64,000 bases of DNA, from NCBI GenBank assembly GCA_028095005.1, contig CM051459.1:111573431-111637430 (forward strand), in the 5' to 3' direction. Numbering within the stretch: position 1 is the stretch's first letter; each line of letters begins with the position of its first letter. Below are positions 1 to 11,783 of this stretch, one piece after another. This DNA comes from Rhynchospora pubera. Its lineage: Eukaryota; Streptophyta; Magnoliopsida; Poales; Cyperaceae. Under the pieces are notes generated by a model. That model was not told the DNA's origin. It did not search any database and saw only the letters and a program-made list of their open reading frames with translations. The position numbers and the translations under genes are program-made.

Positions 1-847
1 GTGAAATGATTAGCTAGTCAACTTAATTAACTGGTCTTTCTTCTTGGAGATACCTACCAATTGATTCGTAGCACTAATAATCTACCAGAAATAAATTTTT
101 TTTTTGGTGTAAGTTGTTTTATTCTTATGGCTGTGTTTGGATGAGCCTAGAAATAAGGAAATAGCTTCTTCCTACTCCCAAATTTATTATAAACATTCCA
201 AACTTTTCACAAAATTACACACTTCCCAATACTTCTTCCTTTATTCCTCTTATTCCCACACCATCCAAACGGAGCCATGAACGCACATGTATTCTCTATT
301 GCAAACAGGGGAGACATGTCTCTGTTCTCAGACATGATTCCTTGTCATCGCAAAACACAAAATAAACATATAAAACAGACAAGATAAACATATAAACTAT
401 CAAATGAACACTTACAAATAAATAATTGTTGTCATCTTTTGTTCAGATTTTTATATGCATATTCAACTTATTTTTATTGAGCGTATGTGTTCACTTTGAT
501 CACAACAATATATGTTCATTTTATCTATTTTTATGTTCACTTTTTGTTTAGCGATGGCAAAGGATGGCAAAAATGATAGTAATCAATTTTCAATAATAAA
601 ATAAATAAAAGATTCACTATTTGGGCCTAACTCTGGATTTTTTATCTTACCTGATTTTAATTTGATGTTTTAGTTTTGATCCGACCCGGAATGTGCGTTA
701 AACAAATAGTATGATATCCCACTGACTCGTGGGTCCAACAGGTACGTAACTAATTATACTCCTAATAACTCAATTTAGTAATCCAGAGTTACTCATATAT
801 ATATATACACACACACATATTAAAGATACGGAATCATTGCTATGGAT
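1..847. other. Non-coding AT-rich flank
   Basis: No coding region is supportable here. The stretch contains one MITE-like repeat (listed separately), short AT microsatellites near 796-820, and otherwise unremarkable AT-rich plant intergenic sequence. It ends at the oligo-T run that I read as the poly(A) tail of the minus-strand LINE. Confidence 0.6.
129..276. repeat. MITE-like repeat, GGCTnnGTTTGGAT termini
   Basis: The ~148-bp segment begins GGCTGTGTTTGGAT and ends ATCCAAACGGAGCC, imperfect terminal inverted repeats. Its interior (AATAAGGAAATAG, then AAACTTTTCACAAAATTACACACTTCCCAATA) closely matches 14516-14650 and parts of 61639-62191, so it is a dispersed family. There is no coding capacity. 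I could not identify a convincing target-site duplication, so the superfamily is left open. Confidence 0.6.
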
Positions 848-883
848 GTTTTTTTTTTGACAATCTAGGTAGTGACTACCTAG
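848..883 (-). other. LINE 3' tail: oligo-A and small hairpin
   Basis: On the plus strand an oligo-T run is followed at 865-883 by CTAGGTAG-TGA-CTACCTAG, a perfect 8-bp stem with a 3-nt loop. In LINE orientation the hairpin sits immediately before the A-tail. Some LINE RTs recognise a 3'-UTR stem-loop; whether this one acted so is inference. Confidence 0.4.
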
Positions 884-998
884 TCAGAGAAAAAAAAAAA
901 AAGGAAAGAAACTAGCTCTAAAAAAAACCAGTAACCAGCAACTAATAGCCAGTACTAGAAAACAGCTGTGGCATTAGCACTGGTACTAGCACCAGTAC

Positions 999-3900
999 CT
1001 AGCAGGGCTTCATAAACACTGTTGACTCACTAACAATCCATTGAAGAACTGCATCTAGCCGCCTACCCTGCTGACGAAAGGTTCGATTGTTTCTCTCCAG
1101 CCAAATACACCACAAAGTCGTGGCTATGAGAGCAAGCTTGTGCTGTTGAGAAGATGTACTTGCAAAAACCGAAAGCAGCTTCTCCTGTAGACTGGTATCG
1201 GGTTGTAGGATAGTTCTAGCCAGGGGAAAACCCAAAAAATTCCATAAATGGGCAGAGAAAGTGCAATTGAAAAAAAGGTGATTGGCGGTCTCCAAATCCA
1301 TGTGACCACACAAGACACAACCTTGAGTACAGTGGATATTCCTCCTAATTAACTGATCTTGTGTCAGTAGGCGACCATGAGCCAGGAGAACCAAGAAAAA
1401 CTTGACAGAAGGCGGAACCTTTATTTTCCATAGAAAATGGAAAGGGCTGCGGATTTTGCCTGCAAAAATGAAACTCTTATAAGCGGAGGCAGCCGTGTAA
1501 TTACCATGAGGAGTCCATTTCCAGATTAAATGGTCAGGCTCTGTAGAAAAAGATAAAGCTCGCGCCTCTTGGATTGAAGAGTTTTGTTGGTAGGTGAGGG
1601 GTGCTGGTAGGAGTGTTTGCCACACCGATAACGCCGATCGTAGCGAAATGTTTGTCCTTGAGGGAGGCCTGATTGGAGAGTTGTAGTAGAACAAGAAAGA
1701 GCCTCCCCAATTACTATACCAGAAGAGCGAATTTTGCCCCGACTCAATAACAGAGATCGTGCTTATTTGAAACAGAAATCTGATAGAAAAAAGATCAGTC
1801 CAGAAGAAGGAACCAATCTTGTTCCAAGCCAATGGAGGCGTATTAACATTTCTTTTAGCAAAGAGCTTGCTAGCAAGCTTACCCCATAAGGAGGCAGCAT
1901 CGTGGTATAACCGCCACCACCATCTGAGAAGAAGTGAGATGTTGTGCAAGCGTAAGTCTAAGAGGCCAAATCCACCAAGTGCCTTAGGCAGACAAACCTT
2001 GTTCCATGAAAGTAAGTGCATGGCTCTGCCAGTGTTGTTGGAGCTACCCCAGATGAAGTTCCGCCTGATACGGTCCAACGATTTGACTACCCACGCCGGT
2101 AATTTGAAAACTGACATAAAGAAGACCGGTATTGTAGAGAGGACGGAGGTAGCCAGAACCACCTGACCTGCCCTCGAAAGCATAGAACTTTTCCAACCTG
2201 CGAGCCTGGTCTGAACTTTATCAATCAAAGCCTGGTAAACCAAACGATCAGGCCTACGTAAGGTTAAAGGGAGACCAAGATACGTGAGAGGCCAGGTTGA
2301 AATTGAAACGTGCAGGGTTGCCTTTACTGCCTGTTCTTGCTGTTCAGTAAGATTGAAAGGTAAGAGGGTCGATTTGCTGAGATTCAGATCAATGCCCGAA
2401 ACCGAAGAGAAAGCATGGATCACTCCATTAAGAACGTGTACCGCAGTCCCTTTGGCAGTTGAAAAAAGTATGGTATCGTCGGCGTATTGTAGCAAAAAGA
2501 ACGGCTCTTGGATTTTATCTGAAATGCAAAATGGGACTGTCACAGAAGCAGCTTTAATCATTTTGTTTAGTACATCCGCAACTAGAATGAAGAGAAAGGG
2601 TGATAACGGATCTCCTTGTCAGAGACCCTGTTTGTGTTTAAAAGAGGGGCCCAAACGCCCATTTATCAAGATGGAGGAGGAAGCAGAGGAGAGGAGCAAC
2701 TGTAACCACTGTAAGAACTTTTCAGGAAAGCCTCTGTGGCGTAAAACAACCAATAAGAAGGGCCAGGCTACTGAGTCGAATGCTTTTTTGAAATCCAGCT
2801 TGAGTACAAGTGCAGGTTCCGACTGTTTTTCAATCAAGGTAACCATTTCTCTCGCCACAATAAAATTCTCTGCAATTAGTCTCCCTCTAATAAAGCCTGT
2901 CTGTGTCTCAGGGATCAAGAAGGAAATGAAAGCAGCCACTCGGTTAGCTAGTACTTTGGAGATAAGCTTAGGAACATAGGCAATCACACTAATTGGTCGA
3001 AAAGCAGGTAGTGTACAAGCGTGCTGTTCTTTAGGTATGAGAACGATGTTTGCTTGGTTGAAGGTTTCGAGATTAAGATTGTTCTGGTACAGCAAGTCAA
3101 AAACCTCCAGTAACTCGTGTTTAACTAACATCCAGTTCAGCTTATAGAATTCATTTGGTACTCCATCCGGACCCGAGCATTTGTCATTAGATAAGGCAAA
3201 AACGGCATTCCTAATTTCCATTTCAGAGAATGGATTTGCAAGAGCCGACAGGTCGGTTCCAAGATCACTGTATAAAGCTGAAGGATTGAAGTTTGAGGTA
3301 GCAACTTCTGTTCCCAAAAGCTGAACATAGAAGGACGTGAAAGCATTTGTGATGCAACCTTGCTCCGTTAACTGAGTGCCTTCTACAATCAGTTTTGAGA
3401 CATGATTGATCCGATTCCTTGAAGTCGCCAGAGCATGAAAGTATTTAGTGTTGCGATCACCACTTTTCAGCCATTTGGCCCTAGACCTCTGTCTCCATCT
3501 TGACTCACTGATAAGAGCAAGTTCGAATGCCCTCTCGCGAGCTAAAATTCTCAAACGTTTTTCAAGGGGCGTTAGAGATCTCAATTCCTCCAGCAAATCA
3601 AGGTAGTAAACTATTTGTTTTGCATTATGAAGGTAGACATTGGCCATGGAGTATTTTGAAACGTGCCAATCACGCAACGCCCTATGCAAACAAGAAGTTT
3701 TAGCATTAATTTTATCCAAGGCCATGCCTGAAGTGGGTACTGTTTGCCAAACATTCTGAATGATATTGTTAGCTTCAGCGTTGTACAGCCAGAAGAGTTC
3801 AAGTCTCAGGGGTTTTGGGTTTGTACTAAGCTGTCTGCATTTGAGAAGCAGAGGTGTGTGGTCTGAGACTACTGTTGGCAGAGGGATCAACTTAATTAGT

Positions 3901-4547
3901 GGAAACACTGAATTCCAGGGACCCGAGAGGAGTACTCGATCTAGTCTGGACAGGATAGCCTCTGGCTGCTTATTAGACCAAGTGAAGCATTTCTCCTCTA
4001 AGGGTTTGTCTTGGAGATGGGCCTCATCTATGAAATTGTTAAACAGACCCATTGCTGCAAAATCCAAACAAGTAGTTGACCGCTCATTTGCCCATCGAAC
4101 CACATTGAAATCACCTGCCAGGATCCACAATCCAGGGGAGAGAGAAGAGGTGAAAAGGAGCTCACGCAGGAAGGAGGGACGAAGAAGAGAGTCGGTAGGG
4201 CCATACGTGCAAGTAACAAGAAAAGAGAAGTCGTTTCTAGAGTTACGTAAAAGTGCTGAGCAAGAGTGTTTCGTGACCCAAGAGTTGAGTAAGAAAAACG
4301 TGTGCTTCCAGGCTATCATACATCCCCCACGGGTGTGTATGGCATCTAACGCAACTATAGTAGAATCAAAGAAAGAGGGGAGAAAGTTGCGTGCCAAAAA
4401 AGGATCTACAGAATCCAATTTCGTTTCTTGCAAACAGACAATGTCGGAGTGCGAAGTACGAATCAAGTCAGAGACAATCTTACGCTTGGAGACATCCCCA
4501 AGTCCTCTTACATTCCAAGTAACCAAATTAAAAGGTTTACAATTCAT
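999..4547 (-). pseudogene. LINE ORF2: endonuclease-reverse transcriptase, one nonsense codon
   Basis: The frame runs from ATG at 4547 (MNCKPFNLVTWNVRG) to the stop at 999, about 1182 codons, broken by a TGA at 2621-2619. An upstream in-frame non-ATG extension reaches 4595, but the ATG at 4547 sits just before the endonuclease core, so I take that as the start. The N-terminal ~230 residues are an exonuclease/endonuclease/phosphatase domain (QETKL, GDFN, SDHTPL). The RT follows, with LDFKKAFDSV and the catalytic YADD near residue 687. A zf-RVT segment (CVLCGHMDLETANHLFFNC) lies near residue 1075. The stop falls inside the conserved GLRQGDPLSP block, where arginine CGA has most simply become TGA by a C-to-T change. 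No C-terminal RNase H is seen. In life it would nick target DNA and prime reverse transcription. Confidence 0.92.
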
Positions 4548-4597
4548 GACAAAGCTTAATGCTTCAAAAAAGGAAAACAAAAAGACTTGCTGCAAGG

Positions 4598-7148
4598 CTA
4601 TTCAGAAGAAAGCTCGTCAGCGGAGCTTGCATCAAGTTGGAGCGTGTACCCCTGATTGAACTTGTTCAAGTCTGCCACCAACTGCTGAGTCTTTGAGGTA
4701 TGAGTCTGTTTTGCTTTTTTCACGCCATTATGCGGTGGGCTAACAACCTGATGGATTTGAGCAATAGTAGCAGGCTTTACAGATATTCTATTAGAGTCCA
4801 AATGGGCCGAACTAGTTGTGCTAGTAGAAACAGGGGCCCGGTTTGAGTTTGCAGAACTTGGGTTAAACACCACTAATGACCTGTCGTCTAACCCCATTAA
4901 TGAGGCTAATTCAACAGACTCACTATAAGTAATCAGTACATTAACCATGGCCGTATGATCTAAAGAAGTAATTACAGGCACATTTTTAAAACCAGCCTTG
5001 CAGGCTCTTGGGTACCCCTGTCTTTTTTGCTTTAAAACTGCAGTTTTGCAGGCTGCAGGTGCAGACTGTGTAGTTGGGTCCCGTTGGAAAAGAACCGATT
5101 CCGGAAACAGTGTGCCAGCCTCCAAAGAAGAGCAAGGCAAGGGAGAAGAGACAAGAGAAGAAGGGATAAGAACCTGAGAAGCCGTGTCTTCTACCGGCAG
5201 AGGTCTTTTGTTGGGTCTCGACTGGGCACGTGGTTGGACAGAAGCGTGTAGCTCCACCTCATCTATCCTGGACAGTGTCCTAGTAGTACCCTTCTGGCAG
5301 TGTGCAGTGTGGCCCCACTTCTACCAGCCCTGTTTACCATCTGTACACTTGCCTTTGCCGCAGGTCCTGAATGAGAATCGGATGTTGCATTTTCGGGTCC
5401 TGTACCCTTTAGTAACATAATGTCATTTCTTTCAAGTACAAAGAAACTAGGTGTATCAAAACCCGGCGGAACAATCGGATCGTCATTGGCCTCACTTCTG
5501 CCCGATCCATTATGGCTGCTGGCTGATCCCGAGCAATCTGCTGCTCTCACAATCGCCTTACTTGTCGGGTTAACGGGTGTAGAAGAAGCTAAAAAATTAC
5601 GAGTATCGGATCCGATTACTATGCCCTTCTCCTTTCTGGGAAGGGCGAAGTCTCTTTTGAGAATTGTAACATCTCCAGCCACCGGCTGCTTCCCACGCCT
5701 CACCGCCTCATTCGGTGGGTGCAGTGCTGCCACCAGGTCTTCTGGTAACTCAACCGGATCCAGCTTCCCGAATAATCTCTTGAGGTCAGTCAATTTAAAA
5801 GTGAAGCTTTGTTCCTCCACCAGGGAGGTGGTGTCAGAACTCGGCGTCGACGGGGTGGGTTGAGGTCGGTCTCTTGGCCAGACAATGAGTGGCGGTGGTG
5901 GGGGGATATCTTGGATGGAGTAAAGCTGGCAAGGCAACCAACGCACAATCTCTAACGGTACATTGTACTCCAAAGCTCCAGAGAAGAAAGAGAGGCGAAG
6001 GGGGATTCTCCTAAGATCATGCACAGCAATGGCTGCCTCCCAAATCGCAAGATTGCCAGGGCAATTAGAGGCAATTGTACCTAAATAGATGCCAAACCTT
6101 CCAATAGCTTGAACTATGCAGTCTTCAACCTAGGGATGGAGATGTCAGCATCAATGTGGGGGAACCAAAGAGTAGCGGAGTATCCTAAATCCCACCAGTC
6201 ATCCTTGAAGGCAAGACAGATGTCTTGAGCGCTGACACTCGCTGGGGGGGACACCAAGAATCGGCCCCTTGTGAGGAAGCCGACACTAAGCTGCGAAGCG
6301 GTAACCAGCCCAGTAGAGGCCACCATCGTTGCAACCTGATCTAAGGAAAGATTAAACTCAGGGTTAGGTGGCAGGGAGATGACCAAGGATTTGGCAAGCA
6401 CAGAGACCCGAGAGAGATAGCCACTGTCCCTCGAGAAGAAACAAGGGATAGAGTCTGGTCTCTCGGAAGCCGGCGGCAACTCAGTGAAAGTCTTGGTAGA
6501 ATCGCTCAAAAGTTCCTGGAAATCAGGTTCTTCTCCATTGAGAAGAGGATCACGGGGGACCCACCGCCTGGTCGGGTTGGACCGACTGGAGGTAGCCGCC
6601 TCCTTAGAGACTCCTCGGATAGGGGCAGTGGAGACAGAAGGCAAGCCTTTCGCCTTCTTGGTTGAACTCCTGACTGGTTGGTATCGCCGGGCAGGACGAC
6701 GACGGTAGGGGCGGGAGGGCTTGGCATGCATGTCAGGGCATTCGAGATAGGGATGGCCTATCCCCCAGCAAGAGGCGCAACGCCTTGCTTCAGTGCAGGT
6801 CTTAGAAATGTGTCCTTTTCGAAAACATCTGAAGCATCGGTTGAACCAGTCAGGGTCATCCTCAGAAGGGGGAAAGCGGAGGGTTGTGGGGCTGTCGGGG
6901 GAGGTTATCAGCATCGGCTGCTTGGGACGAGTTGGGTGAGGTATGGAGGGTGGCGGTGGATGGTGGTCGGTGGGAGGGAACTTTGGCACAAGGGGAGGGG
7001 AAGGGGACTGGGAAGCCAGTGCTTGAGCATAGGTTGGTCTGCTGCTAGGTAGGGACAAAACCCTAGTAAGACGAGGTGGCTGCTGGGTGGATCCGGAGGG
7101 AGCTGGTCGATCGGGATCGCCGGCGAGGACGAACGGCCTGCCATCCAT
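4598..7148 (-). pseudogene. LINE ORF1: zinc-knuckle nucleic-acid-binding protein, two frameshifts
   Basis: Three overlapping minus-strand frames (7148-6114, about 6108-5263, and 5300-4598) together look like one LINE ORF1. The first holds two CCHC knuckles, CFRCFRKGHISKTC near residue 104 and CASCWGIGHPYLEC near residue 123, flanked by proline- and arginine-rich sequence. Frame changes are needed near 6115-6125 (sense continues as EDCIVQAIGRFG) and near 5265-5290 (sense continues as RTLSRIDEVELHASVQ). The region ends with a tag stop 50 bp before the ORF2 ATG, the usual tandem arrangement. It would have bound LINE RNA. The true N terminus is uncertain, because an ATG in another frame lies 16 bases upstream of 7148. 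Confidence 0.82.
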
Positions 7149-7240
7149 CAGCGTCAGTGGCCATCTGATTCGAGGAGTAGGAGCTCCAAGATCGCCTCCA
7201 AAATCGTCTTGTACGGAGAGCTCTACCTAACCCTTCGTCC

Positions 7241-8824
7241 AAAAGACATATTAATTGAATTTGAATCTTTTCTCTAATTTTTACAGTATTTTCTTGAATT
7301 TTGCAAATTCATTTTGTGTGACTACAGCCACTCTAAAAGTCAATATATTCGTACTTTCAAACCTGTTTATATTATTTTTGTATGGCCGTCTTTAATCATT
7401 GTATTAAATGACTATTTTTCAAACCACACGATAAATTTTGAGAACCAACGAATAACTCATGAAATTTATCCTAATCAAATATGAATTAGTATGAAATATG
7501 TCTTGAATCATCATGTGAATAATAGTTTTCAGTTACTTTTGTGGGGGCATAAAGACAACCACTCTAATTATGGTTTGACATCTATACCAGCTATATGAAT
7601 TATATTCATTTAATGTTTTACTATAGATTCTAGGAGAAATATATGCAAATTTGACAAATGAAATAGTTTAAATTCTCAGCTTGTATTCAATTTGTATAAC
7701 ATTTATTTAAAGCTTAAAGGACCAATAAATCGAACTATTGTACTTGAACTTCGTCCTACTACTTTGACCAAGTTTTTAATTATACGATCTTAATTACCCT
7801 ATCGATTAAATTGAAACTGTCTTTCAAAATACAAATTATAAACCAAATGGAGGAAAAATTGAAGCAAAGGACAGGAATAGTAAAGGGAGGTCATGATGCA
7901 ATTGACTATATATATATATTGATTATATATAAATATAAATCCATACAATGATACAAACCGTGGTGATTGGATGGCAGTGACAAGCTTTTCCTACTATTAT
8001 GGTCTATGATTGAATAGAAGGGAGTTGGCGGCTAAGGCATTGGACAAGAAAAAGAAGGATCGGTACATCTGTCAATTACATTTTCAACCAAAGATAATTA
8101 CGTTTTAACACGAGTTAAGTTAACTTTAATAATAGATTTACAAAAAGTCAAACGAGTTGGAAAAGTTTAGTAATAAAAAAATTGAAGTCTTAAGAGAGAA
8201 ATCAGAAAATCAATAGACGTAAAAAATTAAGCATATTATAATAGTGATAAAAATTCTGGTATGGCTTATACTTACCAAATACAAATGATTCTCAATAATG
8301 ACACAAGGACTTGGACCAATTCAGCAGTCAACTTAATTTTTGTCCATAAGTCCCCTTGGAGAGACGCGTATAACTGAAAGAGGCTCCATGAAATTGATTA
8401 AAATATACTTTTATTTTTTTTAAACAAATTACTGTATATTTATCTTTGGTACGTCACATGTTAGTCGTCTTCCTCTAGTTTATCTCACATTTAATCTTGT
8501 AACTGATTTTAAAATAATATTAGTTCTAATTTCTTTCTTTCGTATCTCTAATAATTCTTCCCAAACTAAAAGACTAATGTGGTTTTCATCATTTCAATAA
8601 TGATGAGAATTTAATTTGCTTTATTAATTTTAGGAGTTGTTTTGACCATCCATTATTGCGTTAAAAAAATTAAAATAGTTCAGTTTCAATGATTATCAAC
8701 AAATGACTACACAACAAACAAAACCAAAACCAAAACCAACATTGACATAAAATATATATTAAATAACGAAAAGCACATTTTTAAGAAATTTCTTTATGTG
8801 AAAGCTGTTCGATGAAGTAGCTAG
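7241..8824. other. Non-coding AT-rich sequence
   Basis: I see no gene. The stretch is AT-rich with stop codons in all frames and a short TA microsatellite near 7906-7935. Part of it may be 3'-flanking DNA of the HIPP gene, which is transcribed toward it. Confidence 0.5.
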
Positions 8825-10520
8825 GTTTAAACAAGATATTCATATTAAAAAAAAAAAAAAGAAATATTCCAAGAGGTATTCAAGGCTTCGATACAGGCAT
8901 ACAGGCATAAAGTAGCTAAAAAGACAATTTCATAACTAAGCCAAACTACCCAATTTCCTAGAAGATTTTCATTGGATTCTTTAGTACCAACATCTCATCA
9001 CCGTTTCCACCAATCATCAAATAATTTATGTATCAATGCTTTTATTCACTTTACAATACCTACTTAGAAACTTAAAAAATGGAATAATATCAAATTATAA
9101 AGTATTAACAGATCTTCCATCAGTATTCTAAAATACTTATTTTTATTTAATTTCTTTTTTTTTTTACAAATGGCCGGATAGAAAGGGACATTTGACATAG
9201 TACCTATCAGACTAATTCATAGAATTGTACAACTTTTAGAGAAATCCTCTTTTGTACCAATATTATATCCATAACCGTCTTAATTGTAATTCCTCCAAAA
9301 TTCAAGAATGAATATATACATAGATTAAACTACATACTTTAATATTTGTTGAATTAATCCAAATGCTACTACTTGTTCAAAGTTAAATTTTATATCTGAT
9401 TAAATATTAAATACATTCTCTTTCTCATCTATAAGTACCCAACAATAAAGATGACGTAGAAAGCACTATTTTTTTTTTTTGGTGATATATTCAAGTAAGT
9501 AGCTTAGGTTTTGCTAATTGATTTTTAAGTCAGAAATCACTTCAAAAACACTAGGGGCCCACTTAGCCTCTCTGAATTTCAATCAATAGATTTTAAACCT
9601 AATAGTCTCATCAGGATATATATATGCCGCAAGTTGAGCAGTTAATGACCTAAAATAGTTTCTTTCAATATCGTCTCCATTATGTTGTTTAATCAGACCA
9701 TATAATTAAATCCAAAACACACAGATATTTAAGATAGAAATCTTCATGTCCAAACCCTCCCAAGTCCCAACATACCAAAAAGGACAAACAACCCCATTAA
9801 TTAAAGAGCACTGAGACATATATTCTAGATTTGATTTTTAATTCTACTTATATAATTAGTTTGAACTACCGTCTTAATAAATTTAAATTCTAATTGTATT
9901 TTTATTATATGATCCTGTTTAATTATTTTTTTTTGGCACCTTAGCCTGACAATGATAGAAGACTCAAAGTGCTTCTGTACCTGATTTACTGAGACAAATT
10001 ATTGCTGAAAACGTGAAATATAGCCATACCCTGGGTTTTCTTAGTTTCTTTTTCGAGATGAATGTTTTTCTTAGTTTCTTAGTTTTTGATTTTGCATTAT
10101 TCGCCTTTTATGGCTCAATTTTCATTGAGCATTCCCTTTGATAATCTAGACATATATAATTGCGTAATAAAGCATATATAGGTTAATTAGGGCTTGACCT
10201 CCATTTTATTTTTTAAAAAAAGACTCTATATTAATACTTTAATATTACGAATAGCTCTATTAATCTAATAAAATTGTACATAAATTTAACAATTTTGGCA
10301 GCAGATAAAATTTTCAGTAATAACATATCATTGTGATAAATTAAGTAATTGAATTGGAATTTACCAACGTGGAAAATTGTTTGGTGGAACACATATAAAA
10401 ATATTGATGTCACTACTAGCTAGTGACTATAGACCGAGGCGCCCAAGGGTTTTCTCTCAAATAAAAAAAAAACAAAAAGAAAAAGATAAGGACTGACTGA
10501 TTGAAGAATAGTAGGTAACA
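8825..10520. repeat. Ancient direct duplication, copy 1
   Basis: Blocks here match 60845-63065 in the same order and orientation. Examples: CCCAATTTCCTAGAAGATTT versus CCCAATTTCCAAGAAGATTT, ATATCAAATTATAAAGT in both, GCCGGATAGAAAGGGACATT versus GCCCGGATAGAAAGGAACATT, and GACGTAGAAAGCACTA versus GATGTAGAAAGCACTA. Copy 1 lacks the ~550-bp MITE-like insertion found in copy 2. The block lies in the 3' flank of the HIPP gene. Confidence 0.75.
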
Positions 10521-10782
10521 ACGGATAAGAAATGCATATAGAATTATTGAATTTACCGACAGGAACTTCTATACGCAAACAAACAAATTCAATGTTGTGA
10601 ATGCTTACATCAACTCACCACTGTCTAAATTTAAGTAAATATACCCAAACAATTGCACCTTCACATTGATTTTTTTCACATTAATTACTTTTTTTCTGAA
10701 ATATATTAATAGAACAGTTATTACACTGTGTTCCTAATTTTGTTTTCAGGAAACCTATATTTTTATACACAGTATGTACACT
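10521..10782. other. HIPP 3'-flanking sequence
   Basis: Short AT-rich stretch downstream of the HIPP stop codon. It presumably holds the 3' UTR; no unambiguous polyadenylation signal stands out on the minus strand. Confidence 0.4.
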
Positions 10783-11783
10783 TTACATAATGGTGCACCC
10801 ATAGTATGGTTCTTCAATAAAGATGACAGATGGGCCATACGGCATCTTGCTACATGAACGACAGCACTCCATGAATTTCTTGCATGCCTCCTCGCATTCC
10901 TTCTTCTTTTCATCCTCCTTTTTATCCTCTTTCTTTTCCTCCGATGGACCGACGCTTTCGATTTGTGCAGGTCTTTTCTTCTTCTTCAGTGCACTGACGA
11001 TACATACTGGATCAACACTGCCGACCACCGTAAGAGTGCCCTTTTCAGAATCGAGATTTAGTGACTGGATGCCTGCCAAATTTGTCAACTCATGTTATCA
11101 AGATTAATTACAAAAAAGTGCATATCTATGTGTCTTCTTTTCCTAGAGCTATAAGAGCCGAGAGAGAGAGAGATAGATACCTTCAAGTTTGGCGACTGTT
11201 TTTAAGGTGAGAGTTTTGCACTTTTCACAAAATATACTCACTTTCACCACAATCTTCTGTTCAATTAAGCAAGAGAAAAATAAAATTAACAGCTAGCTCG
11301 ATAAGTATATTCACGGTACTAAACTAGTGCATAACACATTACAAAACAAAAATATTAAAAATTTCTCATTGTTTAGACAGAGAGAATAAACTATATCTAC
11401 AGAAACAGCTAGCAATATAAATGAAGTCTATATATTGCGTGATATCAGTTCATATTGTCTCTCCTGGTGGAACTATTTTGTCACAAATTAGGACCATTTA
11501 ATTTATTGCTTGAAGCTTCGTGCTAACACAAACCACGAAGCACTGTAAGATATTTAATTTAGATCCAACAACTAATAACTTTTGAGAGAATTAATATCAA
11601 GTTGACAAATAAAGGAGGACATATATCAAATTCAAAACTAATTTGTAAAAGCAGAGACCCATGTCTACTAATTCAAAATAAAAAGAAGGGAGAGGAAAGA
11701 AAAAAGAGACGCTTGCAATCAAACTGAAAATAGGATACGTATACTTGCAATATGAGAAATTGTGTGATTGAGCATACCTTCAT
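10783..11783 (-). CDS. Heavy-metal-associated isoprenylated plant protein (HIPP)
   Basis: I splice three coding segments on the minus strand: 11783-11778 (Met-Lys), 11256-11181 and 11072-10783, giving 123 aa. Introns are 11777-11257 (GTATGC...ACAG) and 11180-11073 (GTATCT...GCAG). The product starts MKKIVVKVSIFCEKC and has a single HMA domain over residues 1 to about 70 with the metal-binding CxxC (CEKC). A Lys/Glu-rich linker follows, then a Cys-rich stretch (CEEACKKFMECCRSC) and a C-terminal CTIM, a CaaX box for farnesylation. HMA domain plus CaaX defines the HIPP family, membrane- or nucleus-associated metal-binding proteins implicated in metal homeostasis and stress or pathogen responses. 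A non-coding 5' exon is likely, because AG at 11815-11814 precedes the exon with the start codon. The Cys-rich tail may add metal-binding capacity. No close paralogue lies within the window. Confidence 0.9.

Larger units (their letters stand above)
848..7240 (-). mobile_element. L1-type LINE retrotransposon, degenerate, near full length
   Basis: Two consecutive minus-strand coding regions have the order of plant L1-type LINEs: ORF1 with CCHC knuckles, then ORF2 with AP endonuclease, reverse transcriptase and zf-RVT. An oligo-T run at 849-858 (oligo-A in element sense) lies just beyond the ORF2 stop, as expected for a LINE 3' tail. The 5' limit near 7240 is set only by where the leader-like GC-richer sequence gives way to AT-rich DNA. 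I looked for a target-site duplication matching the sequence left of the T run near 7150-7300 and found none, so the exact borders are uncertain. The breaks in both ORFs say it is inactive. Confidence 0.85.

Noticed and set aside
999..4547. LINE as an active element
   Set aside because: A nonsense codon in the conserved RT block, two frameshifts in ORF1 and no visible target duplication show decay.
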